Shown here: piece after piece, positions 1-6,494 of the stretch
Layout: each line of letters opens with the position of its first letter
Numbering within the stretch: the first letter of the stretch is position 1
DNA from: Alistipes sp.
Lineage (GTDB): Bacteria; Bacteroidota; Bacteroidia; Bacteroidales; Rikenellaceae
Length of the DNA stretch: 11,528 nt
Direction of reading: 5' to 3'
Assembly (NCBI GenBank): GCA_017391435.1
Contig: JAFOYS010000328.1
Span: 1 to 11,528 of the forward strand
Notes under the pieces: model-generated
What the model saw: only the letters and a program-made list of their open reading frames with translations
What the model was told of the DNA's origin: nothing
Database searches by the model: none
Program-made: the position numbers and the translations under genes

Positions 1-235
1 GGGTCTTGAGGCTGTAACGGCTGAAGATGGAAGCTTTGTAACAAACCAGGTGCACGAGTTCGGTATTTTTGGTAAATTGCTCTTTACCGATGTAGACGGA
101 GCAGAGAATGGTGGCGAATTTGCTACTAAGACTGTCGATCTGAATGCTCTACCAAAGAACCAGGTTACAGAGGGAGATAGCTGGTATAGTGGCGAGTATG
201 AGGTTACGGCAGATGTAGAGCTTAGAAAAAAGTAG
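1..235 (+). CDS. 3' end of putative lipoprotein of a radical SAM/lipoprotein system (5' truncated)
   Basis: The reading frame is open from base 2 to the TAG at 233-235 and shows the last 77 residues; the start and any signal peptide or lipobox lie outside the window. The first residues (GLEAVTAEDGSFVT) resemble the start of a carboxypeptidase-regulatory-like beta-sandwich strand. The middle carries an acidic, glycine-rich stretch, TDVDGAENGGEF (visible residues 29-40), followed by ATKTVDL; the end is YEVTADVELRKK. There is no cysteine in the visible part. From memory, the DVDG..NGG.F stretch and the gene directly downstream match the putative lipoprotein family named for pairing with a radical SAM enzyme (TIGR04134-type). 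The next gene begins 18 nt after the stop, so the two are probably co-transcribed. Lipidation and surface or periplasmic location are inferred from the family, not seen. If the family call is wrong, it is simply an exported beta-sandwich protein of unknown role. Confidence 0.7.
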   Translation, partial: GLEAVTAEDGSFVTNQVHEFGIFGKLLFTDVDGAENGGEFATKTVDLNALPKNQVTEGDSWYSGEYEVTADVELRKK

Positions 236-253
236 TCAGAACCTTAGGTCGCT

Positions 254-1330
254 ATGAGGGATGTAAGTAAGTTGGGGCTTCGTCGTCGTTTAGCCCTTGA
301 ACTATGGCGCAAACTTGAGAATGAAAAGGTGGAGAGTCATCCGCTGCGTCAGCTCTTCTGGGAGTGTACTCTGAGGTGTAATCTTAATTGTCGTCACTGT
401 GGTAGCGACTGTAAAAATGTTGCTACACAACCTGATATGCCCCTTGATGATTTCCTTGCAGTCCTTGACAATATTGCTCAAAACACCGACCCACACAAGG
501 TCTTTGTGGTTGTTACGGGCGGAGAGCCTCTTATGCGCGCTGACCTTGAGAAGTGTGGCCGCGCAATATATGATAGAGGTTTTCCGTGGGGTATGGTCAC
601 AAATGGGCTTGCAATGACCCGCAGACGCTTTGATTCTCTGCTTGCGGCTGGACTACACACGGCAACAGTCTCATTAGATGGTCTTGAGAGTGACCATAAC
701 TTTATGAGGGGTAATGCTAAGAGCTTTATGGCAGCCTCTGAGGCTATCCGTATGATGGCTCAGACCGAGGATTTTGTCTTTGATGTGGTCACCTGTGTGA
801 ATAGGCGAAATATTGATAAACTTGACGATATTAAACACCATCTGCTCAGCTTGGGTTGCAAACAGTGGCGACTCTTTACGGTCTTCCCTGTAGGTCGTGC
901 AGCAGAGGATCCAGAGTTGCAACTTGACCGAGAGCAGTTCCATAAAATGTTGCAATATATTGCCGACACTCGCAAAGAGGGTAAAATAGCGGTTCAGTAT
1001 GGCTGTGAGGGCTTCTTGGGCGCCTATGAAGGCGATGTTAGAGACAACTTCTACGCTTGTCAGGCGGGTATAACAGTAGGCTCTGTGCTTTCTGACGGAG
1101 CGATATCGGCCTGCGCGAGTATTCGTGCAAATTACAATCAGGGCAATATCTACAAAGATAAATTCTGGGATGTCTGGACAACTCGCTTTGCCCCTTACCG
1201 CAACCGCGAGTGGATGCGTAGTGGTCAGTGTGCCGACTGCTCATATTTCCGCTACTGCAAAGGCAACGGAATGCACCTACGCAATGAGAAGGGCGAGCTT
1301 CTGTTCTGCCACCTAAAGCGATTATTGTAG
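254..1330 (+). CDS. Radical SAM/SPASM enzyme of the rSAM/lipoprotein pair
   Basis: 358 residues. The N-terminal radical SAM core has the cluster motif C42-x3-C46-x2-C49 (CNLNCRHC) and the SAM-binding GGEP at 89-92. A SPASM-type C-terminus holds C269, the G282-x4-C287 pair, C326-x2-C329-x5-C335 and C352. Such enzymes bind one SAM-cleaving [4Fe-4S] cluster plus auxiliary clusters and usually modify a peptide or protein in the cytoplasm. The canonical cysteine four residues after C335 is replaced by Gly339, so one auxiliary site may be incomplete. The basic N-terminal segment MRDVSKLGLRRRLALELWRK precedes the core. The ATG at 254 is the first good start after the upstream stop and leaves 18 nt between the genes; no strong ribosome site is visible. 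The partner gene upstream makes this the TIGR04133-like 'rSAM/lipoprotein' enzyme. The reaction is unknown; modification of the lipoprotein precursor is the natural inference but nothing here proves it. The TAG stop is also the first three bases of the repeat that follows. Confidence 0.9.
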   Translation: MRDVSKLGLRRRLALELWRKLENEKVESHPLRQLFWECTLRCNLNCRHCGSDCKNVATQPDMPLDDFLAVLDNIAQNTDPHKVFVVVTGGEPLMRADLEKCGRAIYDRGFPWGMVTNGLAMTRRRFDSLLAAGLHTATVSLDGLESDHNFMRGNAKSFMAASEAIRMMAQTEDFVFDVVTCVNRRNIDKLDDIKHHLLSLGCKQWRLFTVFPVGRAAEDPELQLDREQFHKMLQYIADTRKEGKIAVQYGCEGFLGAYEGDVRDNFYACQAGITVGSVLSDGAISACASIRANYNQGNIYKDKFWDVWTTRFAPYRNREWMRSGQCADCSYFRYCKGNGMHLRNEKGELLFCHLKRLL

Positions 1331-1443
1331 CTGTTAGCCATTAGCCATTGACAGGCTAACGCAGATTAGATAATTTAGAAAAGTTAAGGAGTTTAGGGAA
1401 AATTATCATTATATTCTCTAAACTCCTTAAACTCACTAATAGC
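1328..1443. repeat. Composite intergenic repeat element, copy A
   Basis: Fills the gap between the convergent radical SAM gene and thiL. Left part: 7-bp units TAGCTGT, TAGCCAT, TAGCCAT from 1328, starting on the stop codon. Middle: GGCTAACGCAGA (1354-1365), then the hairpin at 1384-1430. Right part: degenerate 9-bp units TCTAAACTC, CTTAAACTC, ACTAATAGC (1417-1443). The same order of blocks recurs at 10226-10380: CTGTTAGCCATTAGCCATT is identical over 19 bp (1331-1349 and 10236-10254), GGCTAaCGCAGA differs by one base of length, and TTAAGGAGTTTAGGGA is identical. Copy A lacks the right-hand array of AATAGCC units seen in copy B. There is no coding potential. It could be a REP- or MITE-like element, or a structured bidirectional terminator. 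Confidence 0.75.
1384..1430. terminator. Hairpin in repeat copy A, candidate bidirectional terminator
   Basis: The left arm TTAAGGAGTTTAGGGAA (1384-1400) pairs with 1414-1430 over 17 positions, with one G-U pair in plus-strand RNA, around a 13-nt loop. It lies between two convergent genes. Neither side has a clean U tract (minus strand continues CTTTTC), so intrinsic termination is plausible but not shown. Confidence 0.4.
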
Positions 1444-1451
1444 TACTCTCA

Positions 1452-2492
1452 CTATGCCTGCTTAACAAAGCCCTGAGCGCGTAGCTCTATCTCGCCGCCA
1501 TCTGGGGTTACAAGGAAACAACCTGTTTGAGGCTCTGTAATATGACCGATAATATCTATGCAACCAAGTGCTGCAACCTTCTCGCGCATAGATAGTGGTA
1601 GGGTAAAGAGCAACTCGTAGTCCTCTCCGCCATTTAGTGCTGCCATAACCGGATCGATATTCATCTGCTCGCCCAACTGAGAACATTGGCGTGCTATAGG
1701 CATACGCTCAAGATAGATTCTCGCTCCGCAGAGTGATGAACGGCATATCTGCATCAGGTCTGATGAGAGTCCGTCGCTAATATCTATCATTGATGTAGGC
1801 ACTACACCCTCAGAGGCAAGAGAGCGGATAATATCGTATCGTGCGCGAGGCTTCAGATATCGCTCAAGTAGGTACTCAAAACCATCAAACTGAGGTTTTT
1901 CTCCCACAACACCCTCAAGAACACGACTCTCGCGCTGAAGAAGCTTAAGTCCAAGATATGGAGCACCGAGGCTGCCTGTAATGCAGATAAGGTCGTTAAC
2001 CTGTGCGCCACTGCGGTAGACAATCTTCTCCTTCTTTGCGCGACCTACGGCTGTGATAGATATTATAAGACCATTTATAGAGGCGCTTGTATCTCCACCA
2101 ACAAGGTCTACCTCCGCCTCGCGGCAGGCAAACTCAATGCCGGCATAGAGATCCTTAAGAAACTCAACAGATATCTTTGAAGATACTGCTACAGAGACTG
2201 TTATCTGCTCTGGCAGGGCGTTCATAGCAACAATGTCGCTAATGCCCTTAGTTACAGCCTTGTAGCCCAAGTGCTTTGGCGGGAAATATGTCAGGTCAAA
2301 GTCTACACCCTCAACCATCATATCTGTTGTTACTACCATTGCGGTGCTCTTAGAGGCCTCAATAACTGCGGCATCGTCGCCAACACCCTTAATAGTTGTT
2401 TTGCCTGTGGCCTTAAATGGCTCTGTAAGAGTGTCGATAAGTCCAAACTCGCCAAGCTCGGCAATCTCTGTTCTGCCCTTAATCTTTCCCAT
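1452..2492 (-). CDS. thiL: Thiamine-monophosphate kinase
   Basis: 346 residues, slightly longer than the roughly 325 of the E. coli enzyme. It phosphorylates thiamine monophosphate with ATP to give thiamine diphosphate, the cofactor used by, for example, the KorAB enzyme in this window. It belongs to the PurM/AIR-synthase ATPase superfamily. Visible motifs: GVGDDAAV (36-43), TDMMVEGVDF (56-65), the magnesium-binding GGDTS (132-136), DISDGLSSDL (237-246) and GGEDYELLF (288-296), all in family order. The ATG at 2492 starts MGKIKGRTEIAELGEFGLI, the usual N-terminus with ELGEF..I. It is the last gene of the minus-strand run; the esterase gene ends 58 nt upstream. A TAnnTTTG box 44 nt before the start suggests its own promoter. 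No other thiamine genes are near. Its TAG stop lies next to repeat copy A. Confidence 0.96.
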   Translation of the reverse strand: MGKIKGRTEIAELGEFGLIDTLTEPFKATGKTTIKGVGDDAAVIEASKSTAMVVTTDMMVEGVDFDLTYFPPKHLGYKAVTKGISDIVAMNALPEQITVSVAVSSKISVEFLKDLYAGIEFACREAEVDLVGGDTSASINGLIISITAVGRAKKEKIVYRSGAQVNDLICITGSLGAPYLGLKLLQRESRVLEGVVGEKPQFDGFEYLLERYLKPRARYDIIRSLASEGVVPTSMIDISDGLSSDLMQICRSSLCGARIYLERMPIARQCSQLGEQMNIDPVMAALNGGEDYELLFTLPLSMREKVAALGCIDIIGHITEPQTGCFLVTPDGGEIELRAQGFVKQA

Positions 2493-2536
2493 AGTTTATC
2501 TCTGTTTAGTCGTCAGATTAGATGCTTAATTTTATG

Positions 2537-2544
2537 CAAAGATA
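2537..2544 (-). promoter_or_regulatory. Bacteroidota -7 box for thiL (TATCTTTG)
   Basis: The minus strand reads TATCTTTG, an exact match to the phylum's TAnnTTTG -7 consensus. It lies 44 nt upstream of the thiL start, in the short gap after the esterase gene. No clear -33 TTTG box is seen at the expected distance. Confidence 0.55.
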
Positions 2545-2550
2545 GTAATT

Positions 2551-3426
2551 TTACTTGATATATAGTTTAAAGAACTTCCATATCTCATCGGCAGTATCCA
2601 TATCGCTATCTGCCCACGAGTGTTTGCCTGCCACAACTTCGTAAAACCACACTTGGTTACCCTCTGTTCCGCCAAGATATCTGTGTGCGATAACTCTATT
2701 GCGACGCAGAGGTAGGGTGTCTCTCTTCTCGTATGTGCAGCGGTTTGCACTTGCCCAGAGGCCTATAGCTCGTGGTGTTGCTATATCTGCACCCCAGCCG
2801 TCAGCGTTGTACGGATCGCCATTCCAGCGCGAGAGAGGGTCCTCTGTTCCGTGTACCTCCATCACGGGGATGGCATTTACAGGCTTAAGTGTGCGATACA
2901 TACACTCCATAATGTGGCCTGATACGGAGGCAACGGCGCGGAAACTATCCGAGGCTTTGTATGCCAACATATAGCTCATTGCTCCACCATTTGAGTGCCC
3001 TGTAGCAAAGAGGTTCTGTTTTGAAAGTCTGTACTCTTTCTGTAGATATTTTGCCAAACGCACTGCAAAGCCCACATCGTCCCTCACTCCGCCATTCTCA
3101 ATATGAAACTGGTAGCCTACATACCAGTAGGGTTTACCCTTGTAGTCCTTTGGCCCTCGTGGGTAGCAGATTGCAAAGCCCTCGCGGTCTGCAACGGGCT
3201 GGAAACCGTAAGGGGTAGATGGAATATTCTTTGAATTATAGCCGTGAAAGACCATTAACAATGGTGCATCGGCTGCAAGGTCTTTCGGTAGGTATAGATA
3301 GTAGGTATACTCTACCCCCTTATGACGAAAAGTGTGCTCTGTAAGGCTACCTGTGCCATTAATATCTGCGGCTGTTGTAATGCCACAGAGTAGTGTTGCA
3401 CAAAAAAATATCAGTAATCTTTTCAT
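2551..3426 (-). CDS. Secreted alpha/beta-hydrolase of the PHB depolymerase/LpqC esterase family
   Basis: 291 residues from the ATG at 3426. This start is chosen over an upstream in-frame ATG at 3456 because it gives a proper signal peptide, MKRLLIFFCATLLCGITTAA, with likely cleavage after Ala20 before DINGTG. The residue before Cys14 is Leu, which is a poor lipobox, so signal peptidase I is more likely than lipidation. Catalytic features in 291-residue numbering: oxyanion-hole HGY (61-63), nucleophile Ser145 in GHSNGG, acid Asp196 in HGTEDP, and His269 in GKHSW. The fold suits the family that includes PHB depolymerases, feruloyl and acetyl-xylan esterases. The substrate cannot be read from sequence; in a gut Bacteroidales member, a plant-polysaccharide ester is more likely than PHB (inference). 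It stands alone between adk and thiL without carbohydrate-active neighbours. A terminator-like hairpin separates it from adk, and I see no full -7 box for it. Confidence 0.85.
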   Translation of the reverse strand: MKRLLIFFCATLLCGITTAADINGTGSLTEHTFRHKGVEYTYYLYLPKDLAADAPLLMVFHGYNSKNIPSTPYGFQPVADREGFAICYPRGPKDYKGKPYWYVGYQFHIENGGVRDDVGFAVRLAKYLQKEYRLSKQNLFATGHSNGGAMSYMLAYKASDSFRAVASVSGHIMECMYRTLKPVNAIPVMEVHGTEDPLSRWNGDPYNADGWGADIATPRAIGLWASANRCTYEKRDTLPLRRNRVIAHRYLGGTEGNQVWFYEVVAGKHSWADSDMDTADEIWKFFKLYIK

Positions 3427-3442
3427 CTCTGTTTTACTATGA

Positions 3443-3476
3443 AAATAGAGCCCCACATTGTGTGCAGGCTCTATTT
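3443..3476 (-). terminator. Intrinsic terminator after adk
   Basis: Perfect 10-bp inverted repeat: AAATAGAGCC (3443-3452) and GGCTCTATTT (3467-3476) with a 14-nt loop, starting 20 nt after the adk stop on the minus strand. The 3' side on that strand reads CTATTTTCAT, a short U-rich tail. It also lies within 50 nt upstream of the esterase start, so it could instead act as an attenuator or 5' leader structure. Confidence 0.6.
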
Positions 3477-3496
3477 AGTTTGTCTGTAAAGATTGA

Positions 3497-4072
3497 CTAT
3501 GCCAGCTTCTCAATCTCAGTAGCAATGCGCTCAAAGACCTCATCGATAGTTCCGAGGCTTGGTACTGCAATATACTTGCCCTGTGCGCGGTAGTACTCTG
3601 CCACTACGGCTGTCTGCTGGTTGTAGATCTCAATGCGGTTGCGGATAATCTCCTCTGAAGCGTCGTCCGCTCTGCCAGAGTCCTTGCCACGAAGCAGAAT
3701 GCGCTGAACTAACTCCTGTTCAGGTACATCCATATAGATCATAACATCTACAGAGTCGCCCATCTTCTCAAGCATCTTGTCAAAAGCCTCTGCCTGAGCC
3801 GTTGTGCGTGGGAAACCGTCAAAAATTGTACCCTTAATGCCCTTGTTCTCGTTCAGGTAGTTCTCTACCATAGAGATAACTACGCTATCTGGAGCAAGCT
3901 CACCACGCGAGATATACTCCTGCATCTGAATGCCGAGCTCGGTCTGCGCCTTAATCTGTGAACGGATAATTTCGCCGGTGGAGATATGCGAGAGTCCAAA
4001 TTTCTTCTCTAAAAGCTCTGACTGTGTACCCTTGCCACAACCAGGAGCACCAAATAATACTACATTAAGCAT
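3497..4072 (-). CDS. adk: Adenylate kinase, short-LID form
   Basis: 191 residues. It catalyses ATP + AMP = 2 ADP in the cytoplasm. The P-loop GAPGCGKGT is at 8-16, the AMP-binding region STGEIIRSQI at 31-40, and DGFPRT at 85-90. The LID is short (LLRGKDSGRADDASEEIIRNRI, about 126-147), without the four-cysteine zinc site or the roughly 27-residue insertion of long-form enzymes. The length fits the short bacterial form. The ATG at 4072 begins MLNVVLFGAPG, the standard N-terminus. It is preceded by its own TAnnTTTG box and followed by a hairpin terminator, so it is probably transcribed alone. Upstream on the same strand, lpxA ends with a strong terminator. In many Bacteroides genomes adk sits beside hpt and obgE, as I recall; neither is here. 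Confidence 0.97.
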   Translation of the reverse strand: MLNVVLFGAPGCGKGTQSELLEKKFGLSHISTGEIIRSQIKAQTELGIQMQEYISRGELAPDSVVISMVENYLNENKGIKGTIFDGFPRTTAQAEAFDKMLEKMGDSVDVMIYMDVPEQELVQRILLRGKDSGRADDASEEIIRNRIEIYNQQTAVVAEYYRAQGKYIAVPSLGTIDEVFERIATEIEKLA

Positions 4073-4099
4073 AACCTAAATCGTTGTAATAATATGCCA

Positions 4100-4107
4100 C
4101 AAAGTTA
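4100..4107 (-). promoter_or_regulatory. Bacteroidota -7 box for adk (TAACTTTG)
   Basis: The minus strand reads TAACTTTG, matching TAnnTTTG, 27 nt upstream of the adk start and downstream of the lpxA terminator. The upstream sequence is very A+T rich. A -33 box is not obvious. Confidence 0.6.
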
Positions 4108-4139
4108 ATCAAAAATTTTAATATTTTGATTATAAAGAG

Positions 4140-4178
4140 AAAAAAATAGGGTGTCGCAACATTGCAACCCCCTATTTT
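4140..4178 (-). terminator. Strong intrinsic terminator after lpxA
   Basis: On the minus strand AAAATAGGG (from 4178) pairs with CCCTATTTT (ending at 4143) in a 9-bp stem, with partial further pairing through the TGCAA/TTGCG region. It is followed by a seven-U run (4146-4140) and then CUCUUU. It begins 6 nt after the lpxA stop, ending the lpxC/fabZ-lpxA transcript. Confidence 0.8.
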
Positions 4179-4184
4179 GAAGCT

Positions 4185-4967
4185 TTACTTTGAGGTATAT
4201 GGTTTAATAACACCGCGCTCTGATTTGCGGATGAACTCTATCAGTGCATCGCGCTCAACAGACTGTGGCACCTGAGCCTCGGCCTCGTTGCAGGCGTTGT
4301 TGTAGTTCAGACCGCTCTGGAAGAGTATGCGGCAGGTCTTTGTCAGACTCTCAAGCTGCTCGTCGGTAAAACCGCGACGCTGCAGACCAATACGGTTGAG
4401 TCCAGCATAGCTTGAGGTGTCGCTTCTTACGGTGATATATGGAGGAACATCCTTTGAGAGTAGCGTTCCGCCCTGAAGCATCACGTGGTCGCCAATCTTA
4501 ACCCACTGGTGGATAGCGCAGTGGCCGCCGATAACTACCCAGTCACCAACCTCAACCTCGCCAGCAAATGAGCAACGGTTTGCTACAACACAGTGGCTAC
4601 CGATAACATCGTCGTGAGCAACGTGAACATAGGCCATAAGTAGGTTTCCGTTGCCGATAACTGTCTTGCCTCGCGATGCAGTACCGCGGCTGATAGTTAC
4701 GCACTCACGGATATCGTTGTCATCGCCAATCTCGGCAGTGGTCTTCTCACCACGGAACTTAAGGTCCTGAGGAAGACAAGAGATAGAGGCTGCAGTGTGA
4801 ATCTTACAACGCTTACCAATGCGAGCTCCGTCGTGAATAACAGCGCCTGGGCCAATCCAGCAGTCGTCGCCAATAACAACATCGCCAGCAATATATGCAA
4901 ATGGCTCTACTGTAACATTATTACCAATCTGTGCATCTGGATGCACATATGCAAGTGGGCTAATCAT
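4185..4967 (-). CDS. lpxA: UDP-N-acetylglucosamine acyltransferase
   Basis: 260 residues, close to the family's usual 255-265. It transfers a 3-hydroxyacyl chain from acyl carrier protein to the 3-OH of UDP-GlcNAc, the first step of lipid A synthesis. The N-terminal two-thirds is a left-handed beta-helix of imperfect hexapeptides (for example VHPDAQIGNNVTVEPFAYI, then GDDCWIGPGAVIHDGARIG). The active-site segment MAYVHVAHD places the catalytic base at His118 (E. coli His125), with the partner histidine at 115. IHQWVKIGDHVMLQGG follows (152-167), and the C-terminal helical domain starts near SYAGLNRIGLQRRGF. The ATG at 4967 begins MISPLAYVHPDA, typical for the family. It lies 34 nt downstream of lpxC/fabZ in the same direction and without an intervening terminator, so the two form an operon. 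Chain-length preference cannot be read reliably. Confidence 0.97.
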   Translation of the reverse strand: MISPLAYVHPDAQIGNNVTVEPFAYIAGDVVIGDDCWIGPGAVIHDGARIGKRCKIHTAASISCLPQDLKFRGEKTTAEIGDDNDIRECVTISRGTASRGKTVIGNGNLLMAYVHVAHDDVIGSHCVVANRCSFAGEVEVGDWVVIGGHCAIHQWVKIGDHVMLQGGTLLSKDVPPYITVRSDTSSYAGLNRIGLQRRGFTDEQLESLTKTCRILFQSGLNYNNACNEAEAQVPQSVERDALIEFIRKSERGVIKPYTSK

Positions 4968-5001
4968 AGTTTGGTTATTATAGTTTAAAATTTGTTTTTA
5001 C

Positions 5002-6402
5002 TTATTTAGCGACAATCTGCGCCATCAGCTCAGCCTCGCAGACAAGCGTTCCTGCAACAAAGGCCTTGCAGACCATAACAGCAATACCGCGGCGTACAGG
5101 GTTAGCAAGTTCGCACTCAATATGCAGTGTATCGCCCGGAGTGACCTTGTGCTTAAAGCGGACATTGTCAATGCGAAGGAAGTATGTAGAGTAGCTCTTA
5201 CTCTTGTCCTCAATCTGGTTGATAACAAGCAGTCCGCCACACTGTGCCATAGCCTCAACAATAAGCACACCTGGCATTACAGGCTCCTCAGGGAAGTGAC
5301 CCTGGAAGAATGGCTCATTGGCAGTAATGTTCTTGATACCAGCTATAGAGGTTCCGTCAATGTGGAACACACGGTCAACAAGCAAGAATGGGTAACGGTG
5401 TGGCAACATCTCACGAATCTGGTTGATGTCGTAGACAGGTGTTGTGCGAGGGTTGTACTTGAAGCGAGGCTTAACACCTTCACGGCGGATAGATGCGCGA
5501 ATCTGCTTCATAAACTCTGTATTTGCAAAGTGACCTGGACGGGTTGCCCATACACGACCCTTGATGCGGATGCCAAGAAGGGCGAAATCTCCAAGCAGGT
5601 CAAGGAGCTTGTGGCGAGCTAACTCGTTATTCGCACGAAGCTCAAGGTTGTTGAGATAACCGCCAGTTACGCGAATATCCTTCTTGCCGAAGATAGCCTT
5701 CAGATGCTCTAACTGCTCGTCAGACACAGGGTTCTCAACAACCACAATAGCGTTGTCAAGATCACCACCCTTGATAAGGTTCATCTTAAAGAGTGGCTCA
5801 AGCTCGTGAAGGAATACAAATGTGCGGCAAGGGGCGATTTTTGATGCGTAGTCGTCCTCAGGAACAAGTACTGCATACTGATTACCGACAACCTTTGAGT
5901 TGTAGTCTACGTGTACAGATACGCTGAACTCCTCGTCTGGGTAGAGTACAATAGCCACACCCTTCTCAGGAATGGTGTATACTTGCTTCTCGCGAACCTC
6001 GTAGTATCTGCGCTCGGCACTCTGCTCAACCATACCCACGCGAGCAATACCCTCGGCATATGCCTTTGCAGAGCCATCCATAATAGGGGTCTCGGTGTTG
6101 TCAATATCAATCAGAGCATTGTCGCAACCCATAGTCCACAGAGCCGACATAATGTGCTCAATAGTGCTGATTCTAACTCCGTTAATCTCTATAGTTGTTC
6201 CGCGTGAGGTATCTGTTACATATTCGCAAAGTGCAGGAATTGTTGGCTGTCCCTCAAGGTCTACACGGCGGAAGACAATGCCGTGGTCCTCTGGTGCTGG
6301 GTTTACAGTCATAGTGACCTGTACGCCAGTGTGCAAACCCTTGCCAGAAAAGGTTAGTGGAGCGGCAATTGTCTGCTGTTTTGTAGATGATGTTGTTGTC
6401 AT
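5002..6402 (-). CDS. lpxC/fabZ: Bifunctional UDP-3-O-acyl-GlcNAc deacetylase / 3-hydroxyacyl-ACP dehydratase (LpxC-FabZ fusion)
   Basis: 466 residues, the length expected for the fused enzyme of Bacteroidota. Residues 1 to about 315 are LpxC, the zinc deacetylase that commits UDP-3-O-acyl-GlcNAc to lipid A: zinc ligands His83 (STIEHIMSAL), His264 and Asp268 (ARHKLLDLLGDF), general base Glu82, and His291 in GHFANTEF. Residues about 322-466 are FabZ, a hot-dog-fold dehydratase of fatty-acid synthesis: LPHRYPFLLVDRV (333-345), catalytic His369 in FFQGHFPEEP and Glu383 in MPGVLIVEAMAQ. The fusion couples two enzymes that draw on the same 3-hydroxyacyl-ACP pool. The ATG at 6402 gives a short Thr/Ser-rich lead before TIAAPLTFSGKGLHTG. 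It heads the operon with lpxA; a TAnnTTTG box lies 29 nt upstream. The lpxD gene that often precedes this pair in Bacteroidales is absent, and the neighbour is a divergent TonB-like gene. Confidence 0.98.
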   Translation of the reverse strand: MTTTSSTKQQTIAAPLTFSGKGLHTGVQVTMTVNPAPEDHGIVFRRVDLEGQPTIPALCEYVTDTSRGTTIEINGVRISTIEHIMSALWTMGCDNALIDIDNTETPIMDGSAKAYAEGIARVGMVEQSAERRYYEVREKQVYTIPEKGVAIVLYPDEEFSVSVHVDYNSKVVGNQYAVLVPEDDYASKIAPCRTFVFLHELEPLFKMNLIKGGDLDNAIVVVENPVSDEQLEHLKAIFGKKDIRVTGGYLNNLELRANNELARHKLLDLLGDFALLGIRIKGRVWATRPGHFANTEFMKQIRASIRREGVKPRFKYNPRTTPVYDINQIREMLPHRYPFLLVDRVFHIDGTSIAGIKNITANEPFFQGHFPEEPVMPGVLIVEAMAQCGGLLVINQIEDKSKSYSTYFLRIDNVRFKHKVTPGDTLHIECELANPVRRGIAVMVCKAFVAGTLVCEAELMAQIVAK

Positions 6403-6431
6403 ATCTCTTGTTATAAAAATATTTATCGCGA

Positions 6432-6439
6432 CAAATATA
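6432..6439 (-). promoter_or_regulatory. Bacteroidota -7 box for lpxC/fabZ-lpxA (TATATTTG)
   Basis: The minus strand reads TATATTTG, an exact TAnnTTTG match, 29 nt upstream of the lpxC/fabZ start. It is back to back with the plus-strand box at 6461-6468, only 21 bp between them. Confidence 0.65.
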
Positions 6440-6460
6440 GTAATTTTTCGGAAATTCTAC

Positions 6461-6468
6461 TACATTTG
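6461..6468 (+). promoter_or_regulatory. Bacteroidota -7 box for the TonB-like gene and korAB (TACATTTG)
   Basis: TACATTTG matches TAnnTTTG and ends 26 nt before the ATG at 6495. Because it overlaps the upstream in-frame GTG at 6468, transcription would begin downstream of that GTG. This decides the start of the following gene in favour of the ATG. Confidence 0.6.
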
Positions 6469-6494
6469 TGGTGACAAAACCGAGAATAGATTTA

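Noticed and set aside
3427..3456. ATG at 3456 as the start of the esterase
   Set aside because: It would place ten polar residues before the signal peptide and starts inside the terminator-like hairpin; the ATG at 3426 gives a normal signal peptide.
4073..4184. Small RNA or riboswitch between lpxA and adk
   Set aside because: The sequence is fully accounted for by the lpxA terminator with its U run and an A+T-rich promoter with a -7 box; no further structure is seen.
5122..5622. A 166-codon open frame on the plus strand, antisense to lpxC/fabZ
   Set aside because: It lies wholly within the well-supported lpxC/fabZ frame, has no recognisable domain, and its composition looks like a reverse-complement shadow.
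6468..6494. GTG at 6468 as the start of the TonB-like gene
   Set aside because: The GTG overlaps the TACATTTG promoter box, so it would lie upstream of the transcript; the ATG at 6495 is preferred.
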